A stretch of 64,000 nucleotides of DNA. Origin: Ifrita kowaldi (Eukaryota > Chordata > Aves > Passeriformes > Cinclosomatidae). Location: the NCBI GenBank assembly GCA_013398055.1, contig VZRS01006725.1, forward strand, positions 875,106-939,105. Direction: 5' to 3'. Below, in pieces: positions 22,648 to 39,350 of this stretch. Under the pieces are notes generated by a model, which saw nothing but the letters and a program-made list of their open reading frames with translations, did not search any database and was not told the origin of the DNA. The position numbers and the translations under genes are program-made. Numbering within the stretch: position 1 is the first letter of the stretch; each line of letters begins with the position of its first letter.

Positions 22648-25600
22648 GTAGGAATTTTGTTATGTTTCTAAGAAACGCTTTAGAAAGAGAAGATCAGTTG
22701 TCATGGTAAATTAAAATGCAAAGCACAATTTACTTCCTTTCAGAAATGAAAATGCCTGTAGAAATACTCGCACTAATGTCACATAGAGAAAAAAAAAACA
22801 CTACACCAACCAAAACAATGAGCTAAACCCAGGTGTCTCTGTAGCCAATCCACAAGTGCAAATTACAACCACTTCTAGAGGTAATCACCTGAGATTGATG
22901 CAGTTGTGCTAATCAATTGTTAATCATTAGTATTCCATTTCTGAAAACCCCAGCTCAAGCTCCTGATTAGGCAGCAAGTGTCAGAGAGCTCTGACTCCCT
23001 GGCTGCGTGAGCGGTGTCTATGTGGTGCAGGAGAAGGGCATGGGCTGGCTCCTGGGCAGGCTTGAGCTGGGATGTCACCATCACAGTCATGGCCTGAATG
23101 GCTGCAGGAAGAAGCACGTGCAGCATCTGCTTGTTCTGGGTTCTCTGCTGAAGTTTTAGCCCCTTATTTTCACAAAATGGTACCTGTTTTCTAAATATCC
23201 CCAGGAAACCACAGTGCCTTCCCGACCCTGCGTGCCTGCTGCCCTTGGTCTCACTCTCAGCCTGGATGGTTATTTTCTGCACATCAGTTGATTTTATACA
23301 AGACCGAGATCTTTTAAAGGCTCTGTAGCTGAGAGGAATATATTGCCATTGTAGGGAGACTGCAGATGTGCTCTGAAAATTGCAGCATGCAAAATGAAAC
23401 ACGTAAAACACTCCTTTCATCACGGTGTTACTGCCTGTCCTGCACCCTGCAGCCACCTGCACCCCAGCTGGGGACACGTGCTGCCACGTGGCCTGGGGGA
23501 AACAGAAAGATGTTTGGTAGGGCATGCTTTCTAGTCAGTCTTTATTTTAAAAAAGATAAGGACTTGGAAGTTTAGGACATTAGGGTAAAACCTCTGTGGG
23601 AGAAGAGCCTGAGTGTTTGCTGCTGGGGTGGACCTTGGACCTTCCTTGTGTCACACGCCAGGGCTGCACCAGGAGGGAAGGTCCTCTGCTCAGGGCTCCA
23701 AAATTTCTCAAAAAAGATATTGAACTCTGCCAGCTGTGAGATAAAATGCTGCCTCATGGTGAAAGGATCTGAGAGGGAGACACCCTGGGCGCTCCTGGCC
23801 CAAGAGGACAGCTAAAATCCTTGTATGTGCACAGGAAGGTTTCTCCAGTATTCCCAGGACAGCTTCCTCGCAGCGCAGGTCTATTACAATCCTGATTGTG
23901 TTCAAGTGCTTCCTTTCAGCCCTGAGGAAGTCTCTACAATATTTCTCATTCTTTCCCCTCAAAAAATAGATACAAAAACTCTCTTTCCATGCACTAACAC
24001 TCAAGAAAACCTCTGCACCTGTAAGCCTTCTGCCCTTTCCCTCTCCTTCAAACCCTGCAGAGGAGCCAGGCTGAAGGCTACACAGCGAATGCTCAATTAA
24101 ATCATCTCGGTCTGCACGTGAATCCTGGTAGTCCTGTGGATCTTTTGATGAACAAATTGGGAAGGCAGAGCCCCGTGCTCAGTTTCAAAGACAGCTGGCC
24201 TTACATGGCAGCACAGAGAACAAAATCGTGGAGCTTTTCAAGATAAAAAATTACTTTCAATTAATTCCACAGGTGTTCAAAAATTCGTGCTCCAGAAAGT
24301 TCCCCATAAGACTTTTTGCAACATTGCTGATCTGAGTTATATATCTCCGTATCTGCTTTTCAAAATGTAGCTAAAAGATCTTTCAGAATCAAAAATCAAG
24401 ACAATTCTTTCTGGAAATGTCACTGTTCAATAATTTCAGAATATTTCCCCCCTTCCAAATCAAATTTCAAAGGGGCCAGAAAAATTTCACTAAAGCTTTT
24501 TTCACTACCAGCATTGAGGGAACAGGTGCTCTTCTCAGTGCTCTTTCATTTTATCTCCTCTTGTATTCATGTTTCACATTTTGCCCATTGTTTCCATGAC
24601 ATGCTGCCGAATGCAGATAAGGAAGTACATGTGGCTACACCAGAGTGTTTGGCATAATTAATTGAGACATCAAAATACAAACCCATGCTTGGGCAGCAGA
24701 TGACTTGAGCTGTCCAGGCAGATGCCTCGGTGAAGAGGTGAAAGAGCTTGGCAGGCACTGATCTAATTTGGGAAGCAGCTCTCTTCCTTTTCATTAAGTT
24801 GTTGTTGCTGTATTTGTCTAGAATAAAAAAAATTCTCTAAAAATTCAGCGAGGCAAAAACTGAATTTGAACTCAGCACAGTTTTATAGGTTTCATTTTTC
24901 TTTTAGAAACTTTCATACAAAGTCTGTGTAGAGTGATGCCAATAGCCAAGATCATTTCATGATGGATGAAAAACCTGAGACAGAAGCAACAGACTTCCTG
25001 ATCATCCTCTCCATTTATCCAGAAGCAGCTCCTTCTTTCCAGAGAATACCTATGCTCAAGCAAACAAGGCCCAGCTCTAAGTGGGTTTTTGCCTCTTAAC
25101 ATCCAAACAAATTTAAGGTTTGCTCATCTTAGTTCTCATCAAAGTGTTTGTTCCACATCACTAAGATGACTAATGGAAAAGCAATTAAAATAGCCATAAA
25201 ACAGCCCAATTCTAAACAGAGATCAAAATGGATGGTTCTAATAGAATGTAGAAAAAAAATACAGATTAAAAAAAAAATCAAATTGCAAGTGTTACATTTC
25301 ACTCACAATGCTCACTTCAGACAGGACAATTAATGCAATTTTACAGCTTCTTATATTTTTCCCTGTCTAGCCATTTCTTCACCCATTATTAGTGCACTGG
25401 TATTGAGACAACACTGGACACTTTGGTAAAAGAACGAAGATAAATGAAATTTAAATTGCATCAGGAATAATGAATTCTTAGTGGAAGTCTTGCTGCCCGA
25501 GTCTCTCAGTGAAGATCAGGTCTAGAGAGGGGTTGTCCGTTTCCTTTTTTTCTCAAACTGCAGGAGAAACTCGTTACTTCTTTTAAAAGCATTTTTACCT

Positions 25601-27058
25601 GTAGTACAACACACTACAGTTTGATACGTCAATAGTCTAATATTTTCTTCAAACATATGAATTTTACTAACTCAATTTATTTTACTGGATTTTTGGACCA
25701 ATTTATATTAGTCCACAGAAGTTATTTCACTTCCTCAAGTTCAAATTGTGAATATCCAAGAATATTGCTTGTTCCTCTCCTTGTGGTGCTTTCTGCAGAC
25801 ACAAATACTCTCAGCTCACAGTGCATTTTGAGCTGAGAGCCATCCCATGTGATGTTGTGGGAGAATCTGCTCTGTTATCTTCCATGAACTTTCAACCAAT
25901 TCACGATAATTGCTGCTTTTGATGAATCTCACTAAGTATTTTTTGTTCTCTGTACTTCTGATTATCTTTGTTCAGTTTAACATAACATTCTTTCTGTGAA
26001 CTGAAAGAGCTTATTGATTGATCAAAAACTTTATGGCCTCGATCTTGTAAACATCCCCTGCAAAGGGACTGAGGATGTTCGGCTTTGGGGTCACAGGACA
26101 GAGGAGGGAGGGCTGGGGGTTGATTTCATAGCAGGAAGACACAGGGGCACCTGATGGATCCAAAGCAAAGGCCCTGTTAGATCTGCTAAACAGCAGCTTT
26201 ATTTTCATTGTGAGAAGACAAAAACTGAAAAATACTTGATAAAAGGGCTTGGCTTTCCTGCTGGTTCCCATCAGTGTCTACAGCATGGCTTTCCCCAGGG
26301 TTTTGGGGTGCTCTTCAAGGTTTGCACCTCTCAAGATGTCTCACAAAGCATTCTCAGAAGTTAACCACTTTTCCACACTTCTCTGCTATCTTTTCATTTT
26401 TATTGTGGAAAAATTAAACTGTGAATTTACTCAACTCTTTTATAGCATGTAAGCGTTCTTAGATTAAAATGGCCGTGTTCAAGGCTTTCTGAATTACCCA
26501 CATGTACCCATGGTGAGCTGGGACAGGTGACTGCTCTAATGTGCCTTCTGTAGAAAGCAGACTGTTACTCTTTCACATTGTCCACCCTTGCGTATTTTAT
26601 AAGGTTAATTTCAAACAAACCTATATAATACACATTCTCTTTTTTTTCTTCACTTTCAGCCCAAGGATTTTGCTTACTGACTTGCTATGACTAAAAAAGT
26701 GGTTCTGACTTCCAGCCAAAAATGTTAATTGTGTTTCACAACTCCTCGAAATCCCCCTTGTAGTACTTGAGTACAGCTTCCATAAGGGTATTGGAAAGAA
26801 AAGCCCCTCGGGATAAAGCCTAACAGCAATCAGAAACGCTGAATGCCAGCTGAGCCAAAAGATCTTTTGGTTATTAATGAAGAGTTTCCAGTTTGGAGCA
26901 TTAAGCAATTTGTTAGCTTGCAGAGCCACTCACAAGTGGTTTAATTTATCTTGCTGGCACACGTCCAGTTCAAGGGGGCAGCGGTATATGCTCCACAATG
27001 AGCAGACAGTCTCCATATGGAACATTATTACTTATAAAGATGATTTTGTATCATTTAG
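22648..27058 (+). other. VWDE: VWDE intron, 4.4 kb
   Basis: The intron begins GTAGGA and ends ATCATTTAG, a rather weak acceptor. No repeat family was recognised. The 201-codon minus-strand frame at 22920-23525 shows no domain, signal or splice support and is not called. Confidence 0.72.
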
Positions 27059-27163
27059 ATCACTAACGATGGCTTCCAGTACAGTAATTCCAGAGTGCTG
27101 ACCCTGTACGACGCGGTCTGCCAGGTCTGCCAATTCCATCCGACCGGACTTTGTAAATTAAAG
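27059..27163 (+). CDS. VWDE: VWDE exon: IPT/TIG-like end and Cys motif
   Basis: This exon of 105 nt (35 codons) is phase 0 at both ends. It reads [20 protein letters not shown] followed by [15 protein letters not shown]. The ND-G-F-x-Y-S-N...L-T-L-Y-D segment fits the last strands of an IPT/TIG-like domain, and the three cysteines open the Cys-rich module that continues in the next exon. I recognise this segment as characteristic of VWDE. The acceptor is TATCATTTAG and the donor AAG|GTAATT. The exon is too short to stand out as a long open frame and was found by homology recall and phase chaining. Confidence 0.9.
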
Positions 27164-30087
<2,924 letters not shown>

Positions 30088-31115
30088 TGAATTTATGACT
30101 CATTTTATTAAATATATCATTCCTTCATTCAGATAACCTGAATCCATCCTTTGCAGTGCACATGGACTGTTTGCAGTGGGAATAGTTGGGTGCACCAGAA
30201 ATGCAGACTCCACTGCACACACTATGCATCTTTTTTGTGTCTGAAACCTGATAAATCTCAGATTAATAAACGAAAAACATACCTGAATATAAAATTTTGA
30301 TACTCCAGTGCCCCATGCAGTGCCCAAGTCTGTCAGCTAAAGGTGATGAACCCTAAATATCTCTGTCAGCATCTCGCAGGTACAAATCTTTAAGGAGGCA
30401 ATTTAGGGAAAACACTGGTTTTAAAACATTAGTGTATATTTTTGGTATCTGGAAGAATTGCTTCCTTTCTCTGAGCCAAATCCTATGAAATGCCACATAA
30501 CAGAGCTTGGCTTGGCAGGGAGTCCAGGTGATAGGGATCAGCCACTCATTTCCTTCACTGCCGCAGAACCCAAAGGCTCATTCTGCAGCCCCTCGAGGCA
30601 GGGGTCACAGACAAGGCTGCCTTTTAAAGCACATCCTGAAAGCTGACGACTTAATCATAGCTTTTTCACAGCTACATGCCCAGTGTAAACAACAACCATT
30701 GCTTGTCCCACACTTTACAGACAATCCGTGTTCCCAGCAGCGTTATGCCCACAGCCCATCTTACATCTGGTCAGTGTAAAGATTATATTACTGATTTCAT
30801 GTAGATCCATGTGGTGCTTCTAGACAAGAGTTTCTCTGCACTTTTAGGCTTTGTAAACACAAACACATTACAGAAAGGCACGTGAGTCACAGAACCAGTC
30901 TGCTTGGTTTGCTTGCAGTTTTATTGCATCCCAAAAGCTGGCTAACTAAAAATCGCTTTGCATGTCACTTGGATGAGTAGTTAAAATGCCTAAGGCTAAG
31001 TCAGACCTGAAGGAGAGCCTGTACACTTGAAAGGTGTGTGTTTTCCTCCAGAAAAGTATTTAAGTCCAATGAGGGATATTGTCTGTGACTCACAAGCCTT
31101 GCCTCCTTTCTGTCA

Positions 31116-31300
31116 TAGAATCACTGAATGATAGAAACGTTTGAAGGGTTTGAAATGGACCTAAAAGATCATCTTGTCTCTGCCACGGGCAGGGACACCT
31201 CCCACTACACCAGGTTGCTAGAGCCACACCCAATCTGACCTCATACTGTTCTGGCCACAGCAGCAGCATCCCTAGGGATGAGTTGATCCTGAGCATTACA
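31116..31300 (-). mobile_element. CR1 LINE fragment (3' end), minus strand
   Basis: The plus strand reads TCATAGAATCACTGAATGATAGAAACG, then GACCTAAAAGATCATCTTGTC, CCACGGGCAGGGACACCTCC and CACTACACCAGGTTGCTAGAGCC. This is the reverse complement of the CR1 3' end, starting from its terminal repeat. It covers roughly the last 185 bp of the element and is non-coding. Confidence 0.93.
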
Positions 31301-32900
31301 CAGACAGATTCATTACTAATACCAAGACAGCTTGATTTTAAAATTCAGGAAATGGTTTAAAAAGTAAAAACTGTGTTTGTTTTGAAATTTATAAAACTAG
31401 AAGTGATTTGGGAACTCTGAAACACATCATGGTTCACTTTTAAATGATGCCAACATTTAAAAATATTTAGAAGAAAGGGTTTGTCAGACCTGTTTTCAAA
31501 AGTGCAAAAACTACTTTAAAAGTTCTGAAGTAATAGGGAGAGTGTATATATATTTACTGGATGGCAAGCAGATCTCTATAGAATTAGAAACACTCCTCCA
31601 CAGACTCCTTTCAGAATATCTGATTTTATGTTATTTTGTGCCTACCACTTCCACTTACCATCCATTCAGTTAACACCTTTGTGTTTATCCATAAATGCAT
31701 ACCCTGCATCAATATTTCATTGACTACTTTGGGCACAACTTTTATGGGCTCCATGGCTTTAGTGTTTGGGAAATAAAAGGTAAATGAATAGATGGAAGCT
31801 TTCAATGTTTATGCCAGGACAATCTGCTGGACAAGCATTTTAGAAAGCTCTCATAGCACAGCAGCAATAAAGGAGACACATATTTAAATAATTGCATAAT
31901 CTCAGCTGTGCTATGGAAAGCAAAGTTGGATTAAAAAAAAAAACTCTAATGATGATTACCCATGAGCATAATGCAAGGAGTCCTTATGAGAACACATATA
32001 TAGCTCATAATGTTAGAGCATGGCTTGAAATTAATCCTCGGTATTAGAAATATGCTTTAAGTTAAACATAACTATGGTCAAATTACATTGTGAGAAGACT
32101 CCTTTAAATATCAATACCTGTCAGTTTGTGCTACTGGTTAAAGAGGAAAGATGGTTTGAGACTGGGGAGGCTTAGGACATGGAGATGAAATTCCTGGCCC
32201 TGAAAAGAGCTGCTGTCACCTCAGGGTACTCGTCTGATCTTACTTTTCCTTGGCTTCTAATTATAAAATATAATAATTTTCTCTACCTTGTCCCCCTTAC
32301 CTATGTACATTGAAAGTATCTTCAGGTTGCATTTGTCTTCTGCTGTTAAATAGCCACGTAAAATTAGGGGGGTTTATCTTCATTAAAGAAATACTGAATG
32401 TAAACAGCAACCCTAGAAATAACAGCGCCAAAGGTGGCATGATACACACCACTGTCACTGGGGATAGAGAGTCTCAGCATCACTGATGTATCTCTGCTGG
32501 CACTGAAAAGACCTTTGTTCCTGATGGAATGTCCAGCTGAATTCAGCCAAGCTGCTCGGGCTTAATTATTCCTCATGGGTAAAGGCAGGAGAGTCTACTC
32601 AGTGGAAGAGCTACAATTTACTTTTCCTTCTGAGTTGCCCTCCCAATTAATTTTTCATTCATCCTTTTGAGATTTATTTTACTTATATTTAAATGGATGG
32701 ATGGTAGATAGATTAAACATATATGTAAGTATAAGAAATATAATTAATTGCAGTTCTAGAAAGAATTGGTATTAAGGGGAGATTATAGAAAATCATGTAT
32801 TATTTACTCCCATAGACCGGAGAGCACGTCAAAATTAATCAAAGTGCAGGATGGGACAAAAATTCAGTATAGGGCACAAAAAAAAGGTGAGGAAAAACGT

Positions 32901-32936
32901 CCCAAATCACTTCCCAAATCACTTCCTAAATCACTT
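32901..32936. repeat. 12-bp tandem repeat, three copies
   Basis: Three units of the form CCYAAATCACTT (CCCAAATCACTT twice, then CCTAAATCACTT) lie head to tail, about 130 bp before an exon acceptor. In one frame they give a spurious KSLP repeat. It is a simple intronic tandem repeat. Confidence 0.85.
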
Positions 32937-33064
32937 CCTCCATCAGCCTCCAGGTATGTCCTGTGTGTTTTCTTTGAGAGCATTCCTTCAAAGACCCACT
33001 CTGAGAATCTTTACATGGGAGAAACTGGAGTTTATGTAATCATGGTTTCATTTTTGCTGTTTAG

Positions 33065-33315
33065 ACAACCTGCCTCCTGTGTTCCAGGCCCCCTCCAGCC
33101 AGCTGCTGACATTTATTGGTGAGAATTTTGTTTACCAGCTAATAGCAGTGGATCCAGAAGGGTCAGCTGTGCTATTCATCTTGGAGGCTGGGCCACGGGA
33201 TGCCAGGCTCTCTCCTGCTGGCCTTCTCCTCTGGAAAGTTGATTCAGAAGAAACGCAGACCTTTGAATTCACTGTGTCAGATGAGTGCAACGCACAGAGC
33301 AGATACTCTATTGAG
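33065..33315 (+). CDS. VWDE: VWDE exon: cadherin-like beta-sandwich module
   Basis: This exon of 251 nt is phase 1 in and phase 0 out, about 84 residues. It reads [64 protein letters not shown]. The layout N-x-P-P-V-F...Y-x-L-x-A-x-D-P-E-G...F-T-V-S-D is that of a cadherin-like or dystroglycan-type Ig-like domain, where DPEG-like acidic turns often bind calcium. The same block (GENF.YQF.A.DPEGS) is recalled in human VWDE. The acceptor is TTTTGCTGTTTAG and the donor GAG|GTAAGG. Confidence 0.92.
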
Positions 33316-34543
33316 GTAAGGGAAAGAATGCCTTAAAGGAAAAACAAAACAAACCTGTTTGTCATGTCAACATTATTGTGCAATTGTCATCATAGCTAAT
33401 AATTTGTTACTGTCTGGAAAAGCAAGGCTTCAGCTATTTCCTCATAAGTGTGTAATATCCAGCACAGCAATGATGATCAATTAATGGAATAAATATCTCA
33501 GAGAACATAGAAACTATATATACGGGAACAAGAGAGAGTGCTATTGATTACTGTTTGAAAGAACATTCTTGCAGAGCCTTTTAATGGTTCATTAATCTGC
33601 TTTAAAATTCACATTCTGCATCTGGATTGCACAAAAAAAGCGTATAACATAAAAGACCAGGCTTTAGCTATAAAAGGGAGATTATAACTCATTCTCAATG
33701 ATATTTTTAGAGGATGTCTTGCTCTTATGTCATTACTCCACACTCTAAGTTTCTTGGCAGAGCTTGTGCATGGCTTTGTCTTTATTGTATAGTCTAACAT
33801 TAATCCTCTGATCGGATGAGCTAATAAAGCAGCATGCAGACTCTTGACATAAGAACAGTTTTGTGAAGAAAAGATTTTTGTTCCCAGAGATTCCTATTTT
33901 TACTCATTCAAACCACAAAATACCAATCTGCTGAACCCACACAGCAGAGGGGAAAGTGGAGCCTAGATATAGTTTTAATGGAAATATTTCAAACTAGACC
34001 TGTGTTATCTAGGGGAGATAATGCAGAGCTTTGAATCCGTTGAAATGCAGTTCTTGTACATACGTAAAATACAACCATGGATCTCCCTTCCCTGAAGAGA
34101 GAGACCAGATAAGGAATGCCACAGTCATGTTCCTGCCTGGGAGCCATTTGTAATGTGAAAGAGGAAGGTGGGCAGGCAGGCAAAGAGAAGAGATTTTTCC
34201 TTTCTTCTTTGAAGAATAAGGAACAAATTCTGTCCTCAGATGCGATGTGAAAGCTGCTGTTATAGCAAATAAGGTTGAGGTTTTTTCCTTATAAGAAGTC
34301 AGAATGTGCCCCTAAATGATGAAAAAAGAAATCCCTTTGAAGTCGAGCTCTCAGTCAAATAAATAAGTACTCTGAGTATAGGACCATCTATCTAGACAAA
34401 GGAAATTGGTTAGAAATAAGTTTCCATCATACTGGATAACATGCTTGCAGTGCAAATCTCTCCCTTCCTAAAGGGTAACAATACACCTCCCAGCTGTGAT
34501 TATTCCCAGGAATCTTACCGGAATTCCATTTTGCCTTCCCCAG
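33316..34543 (+). other. VWDE: VWDE intron, 1.2 kb
   Basis: The intron begins GTAAGG and ends TTTTGCCTTCCCCAG. No repeat or exon was recognised in it. Confidence 0.8.
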
Positions 34544-34763
34544 GTTGGAGTGAAGCCCTGCAGCTGCCTCAATGGTGGCACATGTGTCACCAATATTAAA
34601 TACCCTCCAGGCCTTGGTGAATACCTGTGCTTATGTCCAAATGGATTTGACGGAGAATTCTGCCAGGAAGACACCAGGGACTGCAAATCAAACCCCTGCG
34701 GCAGCGGAACCTGCGTGGACAGCGTGGAGAGCTACTTCTGTGAATGCCCCCCTGGTCTGGGAG
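34544..34763 (+). CDS. VWDE: VWDE exon: two EGF-like modules
   Basis: This exon of 220 nt is phase 0 in and phase 1 out, 73 codons plus one base. The first EGF is complete, with six cysteines from [10 protein letters not shown] through [13 protein letters not shown]. The second starts [13 protein letters not shown] and reaches CECPPGLG, and its last cysteine (GLTC) is at the start of the next exon, so it is split across the intron. Both modules have the CxNGGTC or NPCGSGTC and CxCPxGxxG patterns of extracellular EGF repeats. The acceptor is TTGCCTTCCCCAG and the donor GGAG|GTAACA. Confidence 0.93.
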
Positions 34764-37700
34764 GTAACACCTCACTGTTGGCATCTCTGGTTTAACTACA
34801 GATGTATTGAGCCACAGGATTTTTGAGTGTGGCATGACCACAACCTCTGCCAAATGGACTGCAAACATAATCCTGTTGTTCTGCTGCCACAGCTTGGCTT
34901 TAGGCATAGACAGAAATGTGCAAAAGCAGCTATTTAATGATAAGGAAAAATGACCTAAAGCTCTGTTGTCCCAAAATGATCTCTCACGGAGGATGTGAAC
35001 CTCCCTGATCTCTGTTTCTTCCTGCTCATTTCCCATGGATTTGTCCATCCATGAGGTGAGCTAGGAGAAGACTGAGTGAAAGAGAGAAAAGGCAAAGATC
35101 CAGGCCCTTTTGTACTCGACAGGATTTCACTTAATTAAACTGAGGAAAGAACTAGAATTAAATGGGGTTTTTTAGGTCTAGGAAGGAGAAGTAGAGATGG
35201 AAAACATGGAAAAATAAATTGTCCTTTAGTCCTGCTTGAAGCTTCATTAAATTTAAGCATTAGAAAATCACAAGCCCGTTGAGTTGTCAGACATGATGGT
35301 GAAACGAAATCTAACCCTTGAAACTCTTTAAGGCTGGTGCCCTGGTTTTGGAGCTCTATCCAAGCCAAAACCAGAACAGCTGGCCAAAATGTAATTTTCA
35401 GAAATGAAGGGAAGAAAGATGATCACTTAACCCCCTGCTCTGTTCACATTCTTGAGACCCATAAGGTTGGCTGCTGTCAGTGTTATAGGTTTGAAAAATC
35501 AAGTAGAAGCAACATCAAATGGACATAATTATTACTGTTTCTGGTGCATGTAAAAAAACCCCTCATTTTTAAACAAAAGCAGTGAACAGATTTTACTCAG
35601 TGGGCAAGGTTCTCTTCCTGCCTGTCAGCAGCTCATGAAACCTTCATTGTTTTGGTCATGTGGGACTGCAAGCCCAGAGTTCATTTTTATAAAATACCAG
35701 CAGAAATGAAAAATAAAAATCATTCAGAAGAAGAAGTCCAGAAAAATGGCCTAAAAATTCTGTGACACCTAATCTGTGTTGACTCCAGGTTACGTTACCT
35801 CATGGCCAAAGCCTGCTGCTGTCCAAAGTCTTTATGTCACCACAGAGAGTCCACTGAGGCAAGAACACACAAGCCTGACCTTGGAGAACAAAGTTATAAA
35901 GTGGAAGTTTGATCAAAATATAAAAATCCCAAAGTCACCCAAACATATGCAGAGTGTCTTGAATCCTCTGAAAAGAACATGCCTATGAGCACTGGAAAAA
36001 TTGGGAATTTTTGTGGTGTATTTGGTTAAACACTGGAGATATACAATGAGAACAAGTATTGATTGACAGTAAGGAGTTGTATTAAATGAATAAAAATCAA
36101 TATAATTCCATGAGTTAATAACTTCGTGGATCTGCTGACCGGAGAGACAGGGGCACATGGCACCTCGTTGGCCAGAAAAACACCTTTAGCTCTTGCGAGT
36201 TAAATAACAGTGCAATGGTTTTGCTGTTCTTCCCTGTTCTCCCCAAAATGCCAAAACACAAGCAGCAAAAGAAAATAAAATATGATTGAGTGAAAAAGGA
36301 ATACATCTCAAAGTTTTAATAGCAGGTGAAAAATTATAAGCAAGTGGAGCTGAAAGCCAGCTGGGAAGCAGATGATTTTACTTCAGGGCAGGTTCGGTGA
36401 CAACAATAAAAGCTCATTCTTGATGCTGTGTTTATGCCTCAATTCCCCAGAAAACCATCAATAATCTGACGAGAAGGCAATGCTATGCAGCTCAAGTGAC
36501 AGCACCAGTTCACCATCAAATCTCCACAAATGACAGCAAACAGGCAGTAGAAAAAAGAGGTGAACTTGCGAGAGCTTCCCAAGCACCCCTGCAAGCGAAT
36601 CAGCAACTCAGGTGCATCAGTGTGAGGGTAAAATGTAAGAATGGGAACAAGGCAGGGAGAAAAGCCAGGTAGGAAATCTGAGAGAAGACTGACTCCAGAA
36701 ATATTATTGGATCTCTCAGTGTTCAAAGCTCATTCATTTTTCATCTACATTGTCGACAAGATAACAAGGATCCCTGTTGTTTATTGTTTTGGCCACAGAA
36801 AGCGAGAACATCACCCACCTGAGAACAGAACTCATCCTTGAAAACTATCCCAATCACAAAATCATTATTTCTTTCCCCACATACCAGTGATTAGTACAAA
36901 GCTGGGGGTGGGATGGGGAGCAAGATGGAATGATAATTTCATTTTATATTTCAAGAAACTGAAGAAACTCCCAGGATTTGTTAATGGTTTCTTATAACCA
37001 TAGAGCCCCTAAATGAGATTTTTCTGTTCCTTTAGAGCCAACTTAATGTGAACACAGTCAAAAAATCTTTCTTTGCATCTGTAGGTGGCCAGTTCCTATT
37101 GAGGCATGAAAGGACTTTATTTTTTCAGACAACTTCCCATGCAGGGATGGAGAAATATAGCTGGCACACAAACAGATGGTTCAGCCTTGGAACTTGAAGA
37201 ACTTCTATTCCTATTAGTTTTATTTGTACTGTAGCAGTGCCAAGACAGTTGAGACTCCCCTGTGCTACAGTGCACTGGAGGTCGTGCAAACAGAATAATT
37301 GACACTTCTTGGTGCAGACAGTTTTCTGTCTATTTCTGCTGCTTCTTCAGCATCATCCAGCCAAGTTTCAGTCTTTGCAAACATTTATCCTTGGATTCAT
37401 CAGGATTATCATTATGCCCAGATTGGTTAGATGCTGTTTAAAATCAAATCTCTCTGTGGGAAAAGCAGTGCTTGCATATTTTCACCTTTACATCTCAAAA
37501 ATCAGCCAAGTGGCTGAGTTTTAAAATTTATCTTGTTACTTGAAAGTGTTCCTTTGATTCTTGTAATTCCCTCATCTTTGAGATTTGCAAGACAGCCCTT
37601 TGCAGTGAAATTACAGTGTTTAAAGGTGAGAAGGAGAGTATGAGAGGGACCAAGGGACAAGTGACTGTTGTTACTGAAACTGGGAACTTTGCTCCTACTC

Positions 37701-39350
37701 TCATTGTTTATGGCATCATGTTTAGTCTTTGTACGATACTCAGAGAAAGAAAGTAATTACTAATCTAATCAGAGGGTAACTCATCCGATATTTTCCATAA
37801 TGTGATGTCTAATAATTTCCCAATGCATCACCAGAAATCAGCATCAGAGAAAAGCAGCCTAATGCCAGGAATGTGATAATTAAATAATGAAATATAAACA
37901 GTCACCTAAAATGTAACAAGGGAAGGGAAAAGGCAAGCCTAGCCCTGCAGCACTGTGCGATGTCCAGTTTCAATAAATGAAGCAAGAAGCATGAAAACCA
38001 GAACAAATTAGCTCGAGATGGCACAGGAAAAGGGGTGCAGCTTTCAAGCTGCTGGTTTTTTTCCCTCAAGAAGAAGCAGGCATGGGAAGGTGATGTCACT
38101 GACTTTTTAGGCAGCTCAATCTATAGAGAGACTTCAGTTTGAGTTTTTTACATTGAGATGCCATTTTAACTTGAAAGGAAGCTGTCTGCAATGCTGAGGC
38201 AATGAGAGAATATGTTGTAAGAGATGAATAATAATGCCCTGTTTTTATCATTCTGCAATTCATTCCAACGTGACAAATTTCTTTTTTGATAAAAAAAAAA
38301 AGACTTCTTTATCCTTAGACCTTTTGTCATGATAAATTTGGATATCTGATATGGAGCAAACCTTTCTGTACCTGTCTTGAGGCAGGTACCTGGGTTCTCC
38401 AGAAGCTGTCCCAATCTCCTTGTATATTCTGCAGGGACAAAAGGGATGCCTTAATAGAAGTGATCTGGGCTGGTTTGTGACCTGTACATCCTGTGACCAG
38501 CAAGAGCCAGGCAAATTTGCCCAAGTGCACAGAGGCAGCAGCACCTGAAGCCTGAGGGAGCTTTAAACAAAATTATATTTGATAACTCTGCCTCATTGCT
38601 GTTCAGATAGTAATTTTAACTTTTCGGTCACCCTCCCCTAGAGGTATTCACTATATCACTCAAAATTGTGAATTTGAATATCAGTTGCTTCAAGGGATTT
38701 TTAAAACCTTCTTTATAAAATCAGCAATAGTCAAGAGATATTGTTTTGGATCCAGATCCTGTGACAGCCTATCTTCTGAACACCAGTACTGTGGCTCAGT
38801 GACATTTTCAGAGTGTTTCTTCAAATTTTAATTTTAAGCAGAATAACTTGGAGTTGTTTTGGTTTTTTTAAAATCTGATCATTTTGTAAGGTTCACCTTC
38901 AGCCAGACTCTATCAGGCTGGTTCACAGTTACGTGGAAAACACAAGAGGTCAGTACATGGCTCCTCATACCCTAAAGCCAAAATGGAGTTCTTTGGCTTC
39001 TTCAGTATATGACAAAGATCTCACATGAACAAGACAACAAAAGCAGCAGCAAAGATGCAAAATGCAGGGGAAATATTAATTTCATTTATGTGCACTTTTA
39101 CTTAACATGCACGGCTTTCCAGGAGCAGTAGTCTCAAGTTCAGCACTTCTGGTGCCAATAACGACAGCAATAAACAGTGTGATAAAAGCAGGTTTAAGTG
39201 AGACAGTGGGGAATTTGGCTGGAACATGAGTGACATGCCCTGTAATGAGTTTGCAGCTGAGAAGTGAGCCTTTGTCTGCTTCAACATTTGAGCTGAAGTA
39301 TAAACAGGGAATCTTTCCTGATTATTAACTTCCCCTTTGCTTTGCCACAG
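34764..39350 (+). other. VWDE: VWDE intron, 4.6 kb
   Basis: The intron begins GTAACA and ends CTTTGCTTTGCCACAG. No transposon fragment was recognised. Open frames on both strands (for example 34596-35048 minus, which is antisense to the EGF exon) have no domain support. Confidence 0.75.

Noticed and set aside
22920..23525. Minus-strand 201-codon open frame in an intron
   Set aside because: It is the longest frame without a known exon, but its translation shows no domain, signal peptide or biased codon pattern, and no matching splice sites were seen.
32766..33122. 118-codon frame with a KSLP repeat
   Set aside because: It runs across the 12-bp tandem repeat and overlaps the true exon at 33065 in another frame.
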